The notes beneath the pieces were generated by a model, which was not told the origin of the DNA, did no database searches, and was given only the letters and a program-made list of their open reading frames with translations. From positions 1 through 58,064 of the forward strand of contig JAEUTI010000096.1 of NCBI GenBank assembly GCA_016788065.1: a stretch of DNA of 58,064 nucleotides. Direction: 5' to 3'. Source of the DNA: Bacteroidia bacterium. GTDB taxonomy: Bacteria; Bacteroidota; Bacteroidia; AKYH767-A; OLB10. A program made the position numbers and the translations under genes. Position 1 is the stretch's first letter; every line of letters begins with the position of its first letter. Shown here in pieces: positions 1-8,467 of this stretch.

Positions 1-818
1 TAATACCAGAGCCCCTTTTTAAATCGATAACCATCATAGGTGAAATCGGGCCCATAATAGCGAAATTGACCTTTGGCAGAAGGGCTGGCAGGAGACAAAT
101 GGTCGAAAACGAACATTTTCTTCTTTTCTTCATATCTCAACAACATTACTGCTTCAGCTGTAAATTCAAAAACTTCTCTCCATTTTTTCTTATTCTTTTC
201 ATCAATAAAAACAGGCGCTCCAAATGCGACATTATCGTACCGGTCAAATGTCAATACTTCGAGTACTTTCCGGGTTGTGTACCTGTCATGTCCAATCCAA
301 CCTAAAAGGTAATACTGATAACCCGATTTCACTTTCTTTTCAATGAGATCATAATAAACCGCACCCATCCAGGAATCTGAATTTAACTCCTTCATTTCAA
401 TGGTATCATTGTCACATTTTTGTTCTATCAGACCAATCAACCTCATTTCAGTCTTGGCAGGATTAAATCTTTGTACCAGGCCAAAATAGCGGTAGGTTCC
501 ATCATCCCGGGACTGATGAAACCAGGTATAAATTCGGGTACGGTTGTCGGATGTACGCAATTTGGAAAGAGCCTTAATACTATCAAAAGGATATGAAAAA
601 GTAGCAGGCTTCTTGAGCAGATCCAGCATCCGCTCATTAAACTCAGCTACAGCAGCTCTTCTGACAATATCGGTTGAACCTCTGATGATGGAATCAGAGA
701 GTACTTTCAGTATCTTTTCAGTAACCTTTAGTTCTTCATTTACAGTTGCAACCGGTTGTGCATGCAAATCAGAAAGCAGACAAAATCCAATAACAATAAG
801 TGATACGAATTTGCGCAT
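1..818 (-). CDS. Unknown exported protein, 3' end beyond window edge
   Basis: An open frame runs from an ATG at 818 down to base 1 without a stop, giving 272 codons of a protein cut by the window edge. Residues 1-20 look like a Sec signal peptide (MRKFVSLIVIGFCLLSDLHA, then Q), so the product is probably periplasmic or surface exposed. The mature part has many aromatic and charged residues (for example SWMGAVYYDLIEKK and YYLLGWIGHDRYTTRK) and no motif that I recognise. Its composition suggests a mainly beta-sheet soluble domain. A TAAATTTG element on the minus strand (858-851) lies 33 bases upstream, but no TTG sits at the right spacing. I know of similar conserved proteins in Bacteroidota only as hypothetical ones. 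No function is assigned. Confidence 0.75.
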   Translation of the reverse strand, partial: MRKFVSLIVIGFCLLSDLHAQPVATVNEELKVTEKILKVLSDSIIRGSTDIVRRAAVAEFNERMLDLLKKPATFSYPFDSIKALSKLRTSDNRTRIYTWFHQSRDDGTYRYFGLVQRFNPAKTEMRLIGLIEQKCDNDTIEMKELNSDSWMGAVYYDLIEKKVKSGYQYYLLGWIGHDRYTTRKVLEVLTFDRYDNVAFGAPVFIDEKNKKKWREVFEFTAEAVMLLRYEEKKKMFVFDHLSPASPSAKGQFRYYGPDFTYDGYRFKKGLWY

Positions 819-917
819 TAATTGAATTTATCTATTTAACGATGGAGTGGCAAATTTAATATATGAAATTCAATCCGGAGACAATTCTAAAGATATTGAA
901 GATTTTCATGAAATAAA

Positions 918-948
918 AAATCCGCCAGGTTGGAAACGAGGCGGATTT
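918..948 (-). terminator. Rho-independent terminator after the ferredoxin gene
   Basis: On the minus strand AAATCCGCC (948-940) pairs with GGCGGATTT (926-918) across a 13-base loop and is followed by a run of T. It begins about 24 bases after the ferredoxin stop codon, so it most likely ends that transcript. Confidence 0.75.
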
Positions 949-971
949 AATATGTTTAATGCGACAAGCGA

Positions 972-1316
972 TTAGTGCATTTTGCCTTTCTTAGCAAGCA
1001 ACTCATCTTTGCTTTCGCGGAAATTTTCATCATCCACACAGCAATCTACGGGACAAACCGCAGCACACTGTGGCTCATCGTGAAAACCTACACATTCGGT
1101 GCATTTATCAGAAACAATATAATAAGCATCCATAGAAACAGGTGCTTGTGGTGCATCGGCATCAACCTGAGAACCATCTAATTTAGTGAACATGCCTTTT
1201 ACACTGGTACCATCGGAAAATCTCCACTCGGCACCACCTTCATAAATTGCGTTATTTGGACATTCGGGCTCGCAGGCACCGCAATTGATGCACTCATCAG
1301 TAATCTTGATTGCCAT
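972..1316 (-). CDS. 4Fe-4S dicluster ferredoxin
   Basis: This small cytoplasmic electron carrier has 114 residues. The first cluster motif is Cys9-x2-Cys12-x2-Cys15-x3-Cys19 in [12 protein letters not shown]. The second is Cys72-x2-Cys75-x8-Cys84-x3-Cys88 with extra cysteines at 92 and 93, the long spacing typical of bacterial 2[4Fe-4S] ferredoxins. Translation is placed at the ATG at 1316 ([13 protein letters not shown]). An ATG 33 bases further upstream would add a tail absent from the family and would start right at the likely promoter (TATATTTG, 1354-1347). The gene is divergent from the acyl-CoA reductase gene, a pairing that I recall as recurrent in Bacteroidota. I infer that the ferredoxin may supply electrons to that enzyme or another reductase. 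The terminator at 918-948 ends the unit. Confidence 0.92.
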   Translation of the reverse strand: MAIKITDECINCGACEPECPNNAIYEGGAEWRFSDGTSVKGMFTKLDGSQVDADAPQAPVSMDAYYIVSDKCTECVGFHDEPQCAAVCPVDCCVDDENFRESKDELLAKKGKMH

Positions 1317-1396
1317 ATATCTTGCTTTTAGTTTTAATTTTGAACACAAATATAAAGAGATTTGTTTCGTTTTCGAATCTTTAAAAAAAAATTTGA

Positions 1397-2425
1397 ATGA
1401 AAAGAAGTGATAAAGTGGCTGCCTGGGCGAAAACCGGAGATATTCTCAGACAAATTGTAAATGGCGAAAAATCAGGCACATGGAACCAAAAACTGGAAGA
1501 AGTGGCTGTTAAAGCCGCAATTCAAAATCCCTGGTTTACCCGCCCTCAGCTGCAAATTGCTTTTGAAGGTATCTCTAAAATGCTTGAATATGAGTCGCTT
1601 ATTGATTGGACCCGCTCCTACCCTGAAAACTCCGGAAAATCATTCCGTGTAGGCGTGATTATGGCCGGAAATATTCCAATGGCAGGATTCCATGACCTTT
1701 TAGCAGTGAATCTTTCTGGCAATCATTTGGTAGCTAAGATGAGCAAGGATGACAAATTATTGATTCCATTTATCCTTGAAATTCTCTTTTCAATTGAACC
1801 GGAACTCAAAAGTGAGTTTGAAACCACCGAAAGACTCAATGATATTGAAGCTATAATTGCTACCGGAAGCAACAACACGGGAAGATACTTTGAACATTAT
1901 TTTGCGAAGTATCCTCATATCTTCAGAAAAAACAGAAATTCTGCAGCCATTTTGACAGGCGATGAAAATGAATATGACCTCCTGTTGTTGGGAAGGGATA
2001 TATTTACTTATTATGGTTTGGGATGCCGGAATGTTTCCAAACTGTATGTTCCGGTAAATTATAAGTTTGATGATTTTTTCGAAAATCAACTCGCTTACAA
2101 TGAAGTGATGCAGCACACCAAATACATGAATAATTTCGATTATCATCAGGCTCTTTACTTGTTAAATATGCAGCCTTTCCTGACAAATAATTTTCTAATT
2201 CTTACAGAAAGCAGTTCACTGGCATCCCCTGTTTCTGTTGTGCATTTTGAATATTATGATGACCGAAAAATTCTTGACGAAACTATTCTATCCTTAGAAA
2301 ATGAACTGCAATGTGTGGTAAGTAAACATGGCAAAATACCATTTGGTCAAGCACAATTTCCCGGAGTAAATGACTATGCTGATAACATAGATACCATGGC
2401 ATTTTTGACTAGCCTGAAAAATTAA
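1397..2425 (+). CDS. LuxC-family acyl-CoA reductase
   Basis: The 342-residue protein matches the acyl-CoA reductase family typified by LuxC, which reduces acyl-CoA or acyl thioesters to aldehydes with NADPH. The signature is [14 protein letters not shown], in which Cys210 corresponds to the acyl-accepting cysteine of aldehyde-dehydrogenase-fold enzymes. The upstream stretch [16 protein letters not shown] (about 86-101) resembles the Rossmann cofactor-binding region, and [16 protein letters not shown] (about 153-168) is another conserved block. The length is shorter than Vibrio LuxC (about 480) but usual for the Bacteroidota form. No luxD, luxE or luciferase genes are nearby, so bioluminescence is not implied. 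The substrate could be a long-chain acyl-CoA for wax, alcohol or pigment metabolism, which is inference. The gene lies head to head with the dicluster ferredoxin. Confidence 0.85.
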   Translation: MKRSDKVAAWAKTGDILRQIVNGEKSGTWNQKLEEVAVKAAIQNPWFTRPQLQIAFEGISKMLEYESLIDWTRSYPENSGKSFRVGVIMAGNIPMAGFHDLLAVNLSGNHLVAKMSKDDKLLIPFILEILFSIEPELKSEFETTERLNDIEAIIATGSNNTGRYFEHYFAKYPHIFRKNRNSAAILTGDENEYDLLLLGRDIFTYYGLGCRNVSKLYVPVNYKFDDFFENQLAYNEVMQHTKYMNNFDYHQALYLLNMQPFLTNNFLILTESSSLASPVSVVHFEYYDDRKILDETILSLENELQCVVSKHGKIPFGQAQFPGVNDYADNIDTMAFLTSLKN

Positions 2426-2429
2426 AAGT

Positions 2430-3887
2430 CTAGTTTTTCTCGTAGGCTCCTATATCAGGATCACCTGTACGATCAACGCCTTTCATATCGGTTCCTGTTA
2501 AAGAATCGATGAAGATTCCGTCTGCTGCATTTATTGCAGGTGAACCGGATTGCAATTGATAATCATCTTCAGCATAATCCACGAATTGAGGATTTTGGTT
2601 GATAATCATACCGGAAAAATTGGAACCGGTTGTATTCAATTCAGTCTTCAATAATACATTTCTGAAATTGTATCCGGTAGAGTTAAATTCGAAATCAAGT
2701 TCCAGTTCTTCATCATTATTTCCCCAGATGATACAATTCAGAAAATCGGCTTTGCTGAGCGGAAATTCCACTGCATTATTTGACTGATTAATTACATAGT
2801 CATTGATATAAACAGTTGGTGTATTTCTTTGCCCGTTATTCCAGTAATTGGCAATGGTACAAAATCTGAATTCATAATTGCCACCTTGTGACAGAGCAAC
2901 TCCATATTGTCCACTTCTGGCAATAACACTGTTTTTTGCTTCTATTTGATAGTATCTGGAAAGAATTCCAAACCCTGACATATTCTCAATGATGGTATTC
3001 AGAATTTTCACCTTTTTAGGTGGAGCTGTATCGAGTAAACATTCTGTTTGCAATCCAATAAACCCATTTCTGATTTCTGCATAAGTGATTTCATTCTGAT
3101 CACTGCCTTCATTAATCCATATACGATCCCACTGACCCGGCACATCCTGATAATAGGACTCTCTTCGTACACCTTCAAATTTAACAGGTTCACTCATATT
3201 GCCCTGAACCTTTATAGTTCCGTAACGGTAAACCCATATTCCGGAATTATTTCCAAAATATATTTTAGTTCCCGGCTGAATTACCAATGTTTGAGTTGAA
3301 TCGACAACTGCATAACCTCCATAAATAACATAAGGCAAAACATTGTCCCATGTGATGGTAGTATTCAAATTGGTATCTAACAATGCATAAGGAATGAATG
3401 AGTTTCCAGTTTGAATAGCTCTGTCAGCAATGATAAACCTGGCATTTTGGCCGAAAGCAACCAAATCAACATCCTGCATATTACCGTTGGTTTCAAAAAC
3501 AATGGAATCCATTACAAGATAAGGTGTCAAGGAACTATTAGGATCGATGGTCACTTCTACAAAAATGAATAAAGAGTCTTTGCCTGCAACTTCCACATTG
3601 CTGAAACTCTTACCCGGAATTCCATCCACGTTCAAACGATATGGAGAGGAATTGCCACCGGCTAATCTGATAGATGAAACATTAATAGGCCGGCTGTTCC
3701 GGTTATAAATCTTTAATTGTTTGGTAGTTGATCCCAAACTGGTGAATATGGTATCAAAAATAACGGTGTCTGCTGAAAATTCCAGTTTCGCCGAACTGTC
3801 GGTCAGTAAATCATCTTTCTTGCACGAAGAAACCGCTAAAAGAAATAAAAAGCTGAAAATGAAGTAGTTGAAATTTTTCGAAGGCAT
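2430..3887 (-). CDS. Outer-membrane lipoprotein with right-handed beta-helix
   Basis: The 485-residue protein starts at the ATG at 3887, which gives a clear lipoprotein signal (MPSKNFNYFIFSFLFLLAVSSC, lipidated Cys22, followed by KK). A longer frame back to 3947 would run through the likely promoter (TATCTTTG on the minus strand, 3915-3908). After an N-terminal beta-sandwich-like part (about 30-160), the middle carries irregular repeats with many Asn, Gly and aliphatic residues (ILNTIIENMSGFGI, ARSGQYGVALSQGG), typical of a parallel beta-helix. The C-terminus (GVDRTGDPDIGAYE) is the usual end of choice-of-anchor-Q type helices. Such proteins often bind or process polysaccharides, but no catalytic residues are evident. 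The stop lies 5 bases from the end of the convergent acyl-CoA reductase gene. Confidence 0.8.
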   Translation of the reverse strand: MPSKNFNYFIFSFLFLLAVSSCKKDDLLTDSSAKLEFSADTVIFDTIFTSLGSTTKQLKIYNRNSRPINVSSIRLAGGNSSPYRLNVDGIPGKSFSNVEVAGKDSLFIFVEVTIDPNSSLTPYLVMDSIVFETNGNMQDVDLVAFGQNARFIIADRAIQTGNSFIPYALLDTNLNTTITWDNVLPYVIYGGYAVVDSTQTLVIQPGTKIYFGNNSGIWVYRYGTIKVQGNMSEPVKFEGVRRESYYQDVPGQWDRIWINEGSDQNEITYAEIRNGFIGLQTECLLDTAPPKKVKILNTIIENMSGFGILSRYYQIEAKNSVIARSGQYGVALSQGGNYEFRFCTIANYWNNGQRNTPTVYINDYVINQSNNAVEFPLSKADFLNCIIWGNNDEELELDFEFNSTGYNFRNVLLKTELNTTGSNFSGMIINQNPQFVDYAEDDYQLQSGSPAINAADGIFIDSLTGTDMKGVDRTGDPDIGAYEKN

Positions 3888-3907
3888 AGACTGTTGAATT
3901 ACTGCTA

Positions 3908-3915
3908 CAAAGATA
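3908..3915 (-). promoter_or_regulatory. Possible -7 element of the beta-helix lipoprotein gene
   Basis: TATCTTTG on the minus strand matches the Bacteroidota -7 consensus TAnnTTTG and lies 21 bases upstream of the chosen start at 3887. No TTG is found 19-21 bases further upstream, so this rests on one box only. Confidence 0.4.
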
Positions 3916-4024
3916 ACCAGACTGCTTAAACATTCCTTATTCAACAATTATTGCACAAGATTTTAAATAATTAATAATCAATAACATACGAACCAAACCT
4001 AAAATCATCAAAAAAAAATCCCAA

Positions 4025-4059
4025 CCTATTGGAGAATAGGACTCTTTATCTTATCTTTG
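4025..4059 (+). promoter_or_regulatory. rpmE2 promoter with overlapping palindrome
   Basis: TTG at 4029-4031 and TATCTTTG at 4052-4059 are 20 bases apart and fit the Bacteroidota sigma factor consensus (-33 TTG, -7 TAnnTTTG). The ATG follows 24 bases later. The palindrome CCTATT-GGAG-AATAGG (4025-4040) covers the -33 box, so a repressor could bind there. The promoter is well supported; the operator is inference. Confidence 0.65.
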
Positions 4060-4083
4060 CATCCCGTTTTGAAAACTGTACAT

Positions 4084-4350
4084 ATGAAAAAGGACATACA
4101 TCCAAAGAATTACAGAATGGTGGTATTTAAAGATATCTCCTGCGACTATGCATTTCTGAGTCGTTCAACTGTAGAAACCAAAGAAACAATTACCTGGGAA
4201 GATGGTAAAGAATACCCACTTATTAAGTTGGAGATTTCTCACATGTCTCATCCCTTCTACACCGGAAAAATGAAGCTGGTAGATACAGCTGGTCGTGTTG
4301 ACAAATTCCGTAATCGTTACAAGAAACACACGGAGAAATCCGGGAAATAA
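4084..4350 (+). CDS. rpmE2: 50S ribosomal protein L31 type B
   Basis: This 88-residue ribosomal protein is the type B (zinc-independent) form of L31 and sits at the interface of the large and small subunits. The recognisable start is [17 protein letters not shown], and the conserved end is [20 protein letters not shown]. The paired CxxC motifs of the zinc-binding form are absent; only a single cysteine remains near residue 20. The start is set at 4084 because an earlier in-frame ATG at 4057 lies inside the -7 element (4052-4059). The gene has its own promoter and a strong terminator, so it is probably monocistronic. In many bacteria type B L31 is induced when zinc is scarce; whether that holds here is unknown. 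Confidence 0.95.
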   Translation: MKKDIHPKNYRMVVFKDISCDYAFLSRSTVETKETITWEDGKEYPLIKLEISHMSHPFYTGKMKLVDTAGRVDKFRNRYKKHTEKSGK

Positions 4351-4367
4351 TAGATTCCGCCAATCAA

Positions 4368-4395
4368 AAAAAGTCCCTTCCGGGACTTTTTTTTT
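4368..4395 (+). terminator. Terminator after rpmE2
   Basis: AAAAAGTCCC (4368-4377) and GGGACTTTTT (4382-4391) form a hairpin with loop TTCC, followed by more T residues. It starts 17 bases after the rpmE2 stop codon. Confidence 0.85.
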
Positions 4396-4440
4396 AGCCT
4401 TTTCTTTGACAATTTTGAACCTTTCAAATTCCTAAGCGCT

Positions 4441-5622
4441 ATGACAAATACCGTTTTATTTGATTTCAACAGGAAGTCACTATTACCATTTACATATACC
4501 CGACCTGTTGCCGATATCAGAATAGGAATACTCACCATTCGCGAACACTGGGAGCTTTTACTCGGGGGCCCAACTTCTTCGCTAACCGAAGAATATCTCA
4601 CTAAGAAATATGCTGTCTGGAAAGAGCAAGAAAATATTTTTATTAACGGGGCACTTATTGCAACGCCGGAATTGGTGGATGCGACACGGGGACTTTCATT
4701 AGGACAACGTCTGGTTCAAAACGGAATTCCTTTAGCAGCTTTCGCAGAAGGATGGCCTGATCCGGCTTCACCATATGGAAGATTTCGGGACATTGAATTC
4801 AAAGGGGCGGTATCAGTGATTGCAAATCCGTGGGATATATTCACCATGAATGATCAGGTGCTTCGTGCACAGTTTAAAGCAATTACAGCAGGAAGAAAAT
4901 CGGCACCAATCAGTGCTTCGAACAAACTAAATGCTCCTGAAAATATATTTTTAGAACCTGGTGCCATTGTAGAATGCAGCATTATAAATGCAGCAACCGG
5001 ACCTGTTTACATTGGCGCAGATGCAGAAGTTATGGAAGGCTCTATGGTTAGAGGACCATTCTCTCTGGGTACACATGCTACTTTAAAAATGGGTGCTAAA
5101 ATATATGGTGCAACCACCATAGGACCCTACTGCAAAGTTGGTGGCGAAGTGAATAATTCTGTAATTTTTGGTTTCTCCAATAAAGCTCACGATGGTTTCC
5201 TGGGAAATTCCGTCATTGGCGAATGGTGTAATTTAGGTGCTGATACCAATAACTCAAACCTGAAAAACAATTATAAAAATGTTCAGGTGCACGATTTCAT
5301 TTCAGGAGGTTCAAAAGATACGGGATTACTTTTCTGCGGATTATTCATGGGCGATCATTCCAAATGCGGAATCAATACTATGTTTAATACCGGAACTACT
5401 GTGGGTGTGTCGGCCAATATTTTTGGTGCAGGATTTCCTGCCAAGTTTGTGCCTTCATTCGCCTGGGGAGGAATTGATAGCGAAGACACCACCAGATTCC
5501 GATTTGATAAGGCAACGCAACTCGCGAAAGAAGTCTTTAAAAGAAGAAACATGGACTTTGATGCGACAGAGGAGTCTATTCTAAAAACCGTTTTTGACCT
5601 GACAGAAAGTAACCCGGGATAG
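4441..5622 (+). CDS. GlmU-like sugar nucleotidyltransferase with hexapeptide domain
   Basis: This 393-residue cytoplasmic protein belongs to the Bacteroidota group related to GlmU, with a divergent nucleotidyltransferase N-terminus (LFDFNRKSLLPFTYTRP at 7-23 is the family hallmark). From about residue 165 to 330 it has hexapeptide repeats of a left-handed beta-helix (for example FLEPGAIVECSIINAATG, VYIGADAEVMEGSMVRG, GAKIYGATTIGPYCKVGG), as in acyl- and nucleotidyltransferases that act as trimers. The classical GlmU loop LAAGxGTRM is missing, so true N-acetylglucosamine-1-phosphate uridylyltransferase activity is uncertain. A role in making a sugar nucleotide for envelope polysaccharide is inferred from the fold. 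It stands alone between rpmE2 and lon. Confidence 0.8.
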   Translation: MTNTVLFDFNRKSLLPFTYTRPVADIRIGILTIREHWELLLGGPTSSLTEEYLTKKYAVWKEQENIFINGALIATPELVDATRGLSLGQRLVQNGIPLAAFAEGWPDPASPYGRFRDIEFKGAVSVIANPWDIFTMNDQVLRAQFKAITAGRKSAPISASNKLNAPENIFLEPGAIVECSIINAATGPVYIGADAEVMEGSMVRGPFSLGTHATLKMGAKIYGATTIGPYCKVGGEVNNSVIFGFSNKAHDGFLGNSVIGEWCNLGADTNNSNLKNNYKNVQVHDFISGGSKDTGLLFCGLFMGDHSKCGINTMFNTGTTVGVSANIFGAGFPAKFVPSFAWGGIDSEDTTRFRFDKATQLAKEVFKRRNMDFDATEESILKTVFDLTESNPG

Positions 5623-5756
5623 AAATCAGTAATTAAATTTTAAATTATTGCAATTAATTGATTTTTAGAGTAGTATAAACAATATAAGAATCCTATTACA
5701 ACAAGGCGGTCGTTTGGCATATCAATTGACTTATAGACCGGCTAACAGTTTAACCT

Positions 5757-5786
5757 GTCATTTTGCATACACACTGCCAAAATGAC
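5757..5786. promoter_or_regulatory. 9-bp perfect palindrome upstream of lon
   Basis: GTCATTTTG (5757-5765) and CAAAATGAC (5778-5786) form a perfect inverted repeat with a 12-base spacer. It ends 17 bases before the lon start codon. No T-run follows, and the upstream gene ends 134 bases earlier, so it is more likely an operator or 5'-leader element than a terminator. It is not the CIRCE (HrcA) sequence. TCATTTTG within it differs from the -7 consensus by one base. Function is inferred. Confidence 0.45.
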
Positions 5787-5803
5787 TCTTATTTTAATAT
5801 TTC

Positions 5804-8383
5804 ATGTTCGACAACGCTTATACCAACAACATTTATGGAATATCCGGATTATCTGATGATGAGCCTGATTTAATTCCTTTGCTATCATCAGAGGATGAGG
5901 AAAGTATGAATGCCGAGAATATTCCGGAAGTACTCTCCATCCTTCCTTTAAGAAATACCGTATTATTTCCGGGTGTAGTGATTCCAATCACAGTTGGACG
6001 CGACAAATCGATTAAGTTGATAAAAGATGCTTACAAATCTGATAAAATTATCGGTGTAGTATCACAAAAAGACAGCACGGTAGAAGATCCGAAAGCATCA
6101 GATTTGCACTCAGTAGGAACAGTGGCACATATTATTAAAATGTTACGCATGCCAGATGGTAACACTACTGTTATTATTCAGGGCAAAAAACGTTTTATGA
6201 TCAGTGAAGTAAAAGAGTCGGAACCCTACATTAAGGCTTCAATTTTACCTGTTGCAGATAAAAAAGTCATTAATAATGAAAAAGAATTCAACGCACTCAT
6301 TGATTCATTGAGAGATCTTTCCTTGCAAATTATTACACAGTCTCCCAATATTCCAACTGAGGCTTCATTTGCAATCAAAAATATTGAAAGTCCCTCCTTT
6401 CTGATCAATTTTATTTCATCTAACATGAATGCAGATGTTGCCAGAAAACAACAGCTGTTAGAAATGACCGATCTGAAGGAAAGAGCAACGCAGGTTTTGC
6501 AATATTTAACTCAGGAATTGCAACTTTTAGAATTAAAAAATCAGATTCAGTCAAAAGTTAAAATTGATATTGACAAACAACAACGTGAGTACTTTTTAAA
6601 TCAGCAATTAAAAACCATTCAGGAAGAACTTGGTGGTAATTCTCAGGATCAGGAAATAGATGAACTGAGACTTAAAGCATCCAAGAAAAAATGGTCCAAA
6701 GAAGTAAATGCGGTATTTGAAAAAGAACTGGAACGATTAAACAGAATAAATCCTGCTGCAGCAGAATATTCAGTCACTTTAAATTATCTGGAATTGCTCC
6801 TCGAATTACCCTGGAGTGAATTTACAACAGACAACTTCGATTTAAAGCGTGCTGAAAAAGTTCTGAATGCCGATCACTATGGTTTGGATAAGGTGAAAAA
6901 CAGAATCATGGAATACCTTGCAGTTTTAAAGCTAAAGGGAAACATGAAATCACCAATCATGTGTTTGTATGGTCCTCCCGGTGTAGGAAAAACATCATTG
7001 GGGAAATCAGTGGCAAAAGCTTTGGGAAGAAAATATGTTCGTATGTCGCTGGGTGGCTTGAGAGATGAAGCTGAAATAAGGGGACACCGTAAAACCTATA
7101 TAGGTGCAATGCCGGGGAGAATTATTCAAAATCTTAAAAAAGCTAAGTCATCAAATCCGGTTTTTGTATTGGATGAAATAGACAAACTTACTCACGATTT
7201 TCATGGTGATCCATCTTCTGCATTGCTGGAAGTTCTTGATCCGGAACAAAACACAAGTTTCTACGATAACTATGTAGAGATTGAATATGACTTATCAAAA
7301 GTACTGTTCATTGCAACTGCTAATTCATTAAGTTCTATTCAGCCAGCATTACGCGACAGAATGGAAATTATTGAAATTAATGGTTACACTGTTGAAGAAA
7401 AAATTCAGATTGCCATCAAGCACCTGATCCCAAAACAACTTGAAGCACATGGACTGAAAAAAGGACAGGCTGTTTTATCAGATAAAATTCTGGAAAGAAT
7501 TATTGAAGATTACACAAGTGAATCAGGAGTCAGAACTTTAGAAAAACAAATTGCTTCGGTAATCAGATCTATAGCTAAATCTGTTGCTCTTGAAGAGAAG
7601 TATGAAGTAAAGATTAATGAAGAGCAATTAAGAAAATCACTTGGTGCTCCTATTTTCCAAAAGGAAAAATCAATTGATAATAATGTTGCCGGAGTAGTCA
7701 CCGGTCTTGCCTGGACTCCTGTTGGAGGAGATATTTTATTTATTGAAACTTCTCTAAGTAAAGGAAAAGGAAAACTTACATTAACCGGAAACCTCGGAGA
7801 TGTGATGAAAGAGTCAGCAGTGATCGCATTGGCATATCTTAAATCACACTCTGATCAATTAGACATCTCACCTGAACTGTTCGAAAACTGGGATGTTCAC
7901 ATTCACGTACCTGAAGGTGCCACTCCAAAAGACGGTCCATCAGCAGGTATTACCATGCTTACCTCTTTAGCATCTGCTTTCAGCCAAAGAAAAATCAGGA
8001 GAAAACTTGCTATGACAGGTGAAATAACTTTACGCGGAAAAGTATTGCCTGTTGGAGGAATAAAAGAAAAAATTCTGGCTGCAAAAAGAGCAGGAATTAC
8101 AGATATCATTCTCAGCGAAGAGAATAAGAAAGATATAATTGAAATTAAGGAACACTATTTAACTGGACTCAAATTTCATTATGTAAAGGAAATGATTGAA
8201 GTGGTTAAACTTGCTTTGCTGAATGAAAAAGTTAAGAACCCTCTTAATTTTCAAAATACGACTCCTGCAACCGGCAAGAACATTCCAAAAGAAGCAACTG
8301 CAGCCGTAAAAAAGGAACTTAAAGTGAGTCCGAAAAAAAATACTTCGGAGAAACCCAAAGCGAAAATCAAAAAGAAAAAATAA
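5804..8383 (+). CDS. lon: ATP-dependent protease Lon
   Basis: Lon is a homohexameric cytoplasmic AAA+ serine protease that degrades damaged and regulatory proteins. In the 859 residues I see the N-terminal substrate-binding domain (about 45-245, starting LPLRNTVLFPGVVIPI), a coiled-coil linker, the AAA+ module with Walker A GPPGVGKTS (390-398) and Walker B PVFVLDEIDK, and the protease domain with catalytic Ser713 in KDGPSAGIT and Lys756 in GGIKEKI. The 43-residue gap between the dyad residues matches E. coli Lon. A Lys-rich tail of roughly 45 residues follows the catalytic domain, and an acidic 40-residue extension precedes the LON domain; both are common in Bacteroidota. The start at 5804 gives MFDNAYTNN; a later Met (residue 35, MNAEN) is possible. 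The palindrome upstream may control it. Confidence 0.97.
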   Translation: MFDNAYTNNIYGISGLSDDEPDLIPLLSSEDEESMNAENIPEVLSILPLRNTVLFPGVVIPITVGRDKSIKLIKDAYKSDKIIGVVSQKDSTVEDPKASDLHSVGTVAHIIKMLRMPDGNTTVIIQGKKRFMISEVKESEPYIKASILPVADKKVINNEKEFNALIDSLRDLSLQIITQSPNIPTEASFAIKNIESPSFLINFISSNMNADVARKQQLLEMTDLKERATQVLQYLTQELQLLELKNQIQSKVKIDIDKQQREYFLNQQLKTIQEELGGNSQDQEIDELRLKASKKKWSKEVNAVFEKELERLNRINPAAAEYSVTLNYLELLLELPWSEFTTDNFDLKRAEKVLNADHYGLDKVKNRIMEYLAVLKLKGNMKSPIMCLYGPPGVGKTSLGKSVAKALGRKYVRMSLGGLRDEAEIRGHRKTYIGAMPGRIIQNLKKAKSSNPVFVLDEIDKLTHDFHGDPSSALLEVLDPEQNTSFYDNYVEIEYDLSKVLFIATANSLSSIQPALRDRMEIIEINGYTVEEKIQIAIKHLIPKQLEAHGLKKGQAVLSDKILERIIEDYTSESGVRTLEKQIASVIRSIAKSVALEEKYEVKINEEQLRKSLGAPIFQKEKSIDNNVAGVVTGLAWTPVGGDILFIETSLSKGKGKLTLTGNLGDVMKESAVIALAYLKSHSDQLDISPELFENWDVHIHVPEGATPKDGPSAGITMLTSLASAFSQRKIRRKLAMTGEITLRGKVLPVGGIKEKILAAKRAGITDIILSEENKKDIIEIKEHYLTGLKFHYVKEMIEVVKLALLNEKVKNPLNFQNTTPATGKNIPKEATAAVKKELKVSPKKNTSEKPKAKIKKKK

Positions 8384-8402
8384 GTTGTTTATCGGTTAGT
8401 AT

Positions 8403-8441
8403 AAACTAAAAAGTCCCGGGATTGCCGGGACTTTTTAGTTT
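8403..8441. terminator. Bidirectional terminator between lon and coiled-coil gene
   Basis: A perfect 17-bp stem (8403-8419 with 8425-8441) around loop GATTG has A-rich and T-rich flanks on both sides. It lies between the convergent genes lon and the coiled-coil protein gene and can stop transcription from either side. Confidence 0.85.
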
Positions 8442-8467
8442 TATGCAGATTTAAAACTGATTAATGA

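Noticed and set aside
1397..2425. LuxC-family gene as part of a bioluminescence operon
   Set aside because: No luxA, luxB, luxD or luxE genes are nearby; the pairing is with a ferredoxin.
4406..4411. TTGACA resembling an E. coli -35 box upstream of the GlmU-like gene
   Set aside because: No TATAAT partner is present and the Bacteroidota sigma factor uses different boxes.
5707..5740. CGGTC/GACCG inverted repeat in the lon leader
   Set aside because: Only five base pairs across a 24-base gap; likely chance.
5757..5786. lon palindrome as a CIRCE (HrcA) site
   Set aside because: The sequence does not match TTAGCACTC-N9-GAGTGCTAA.
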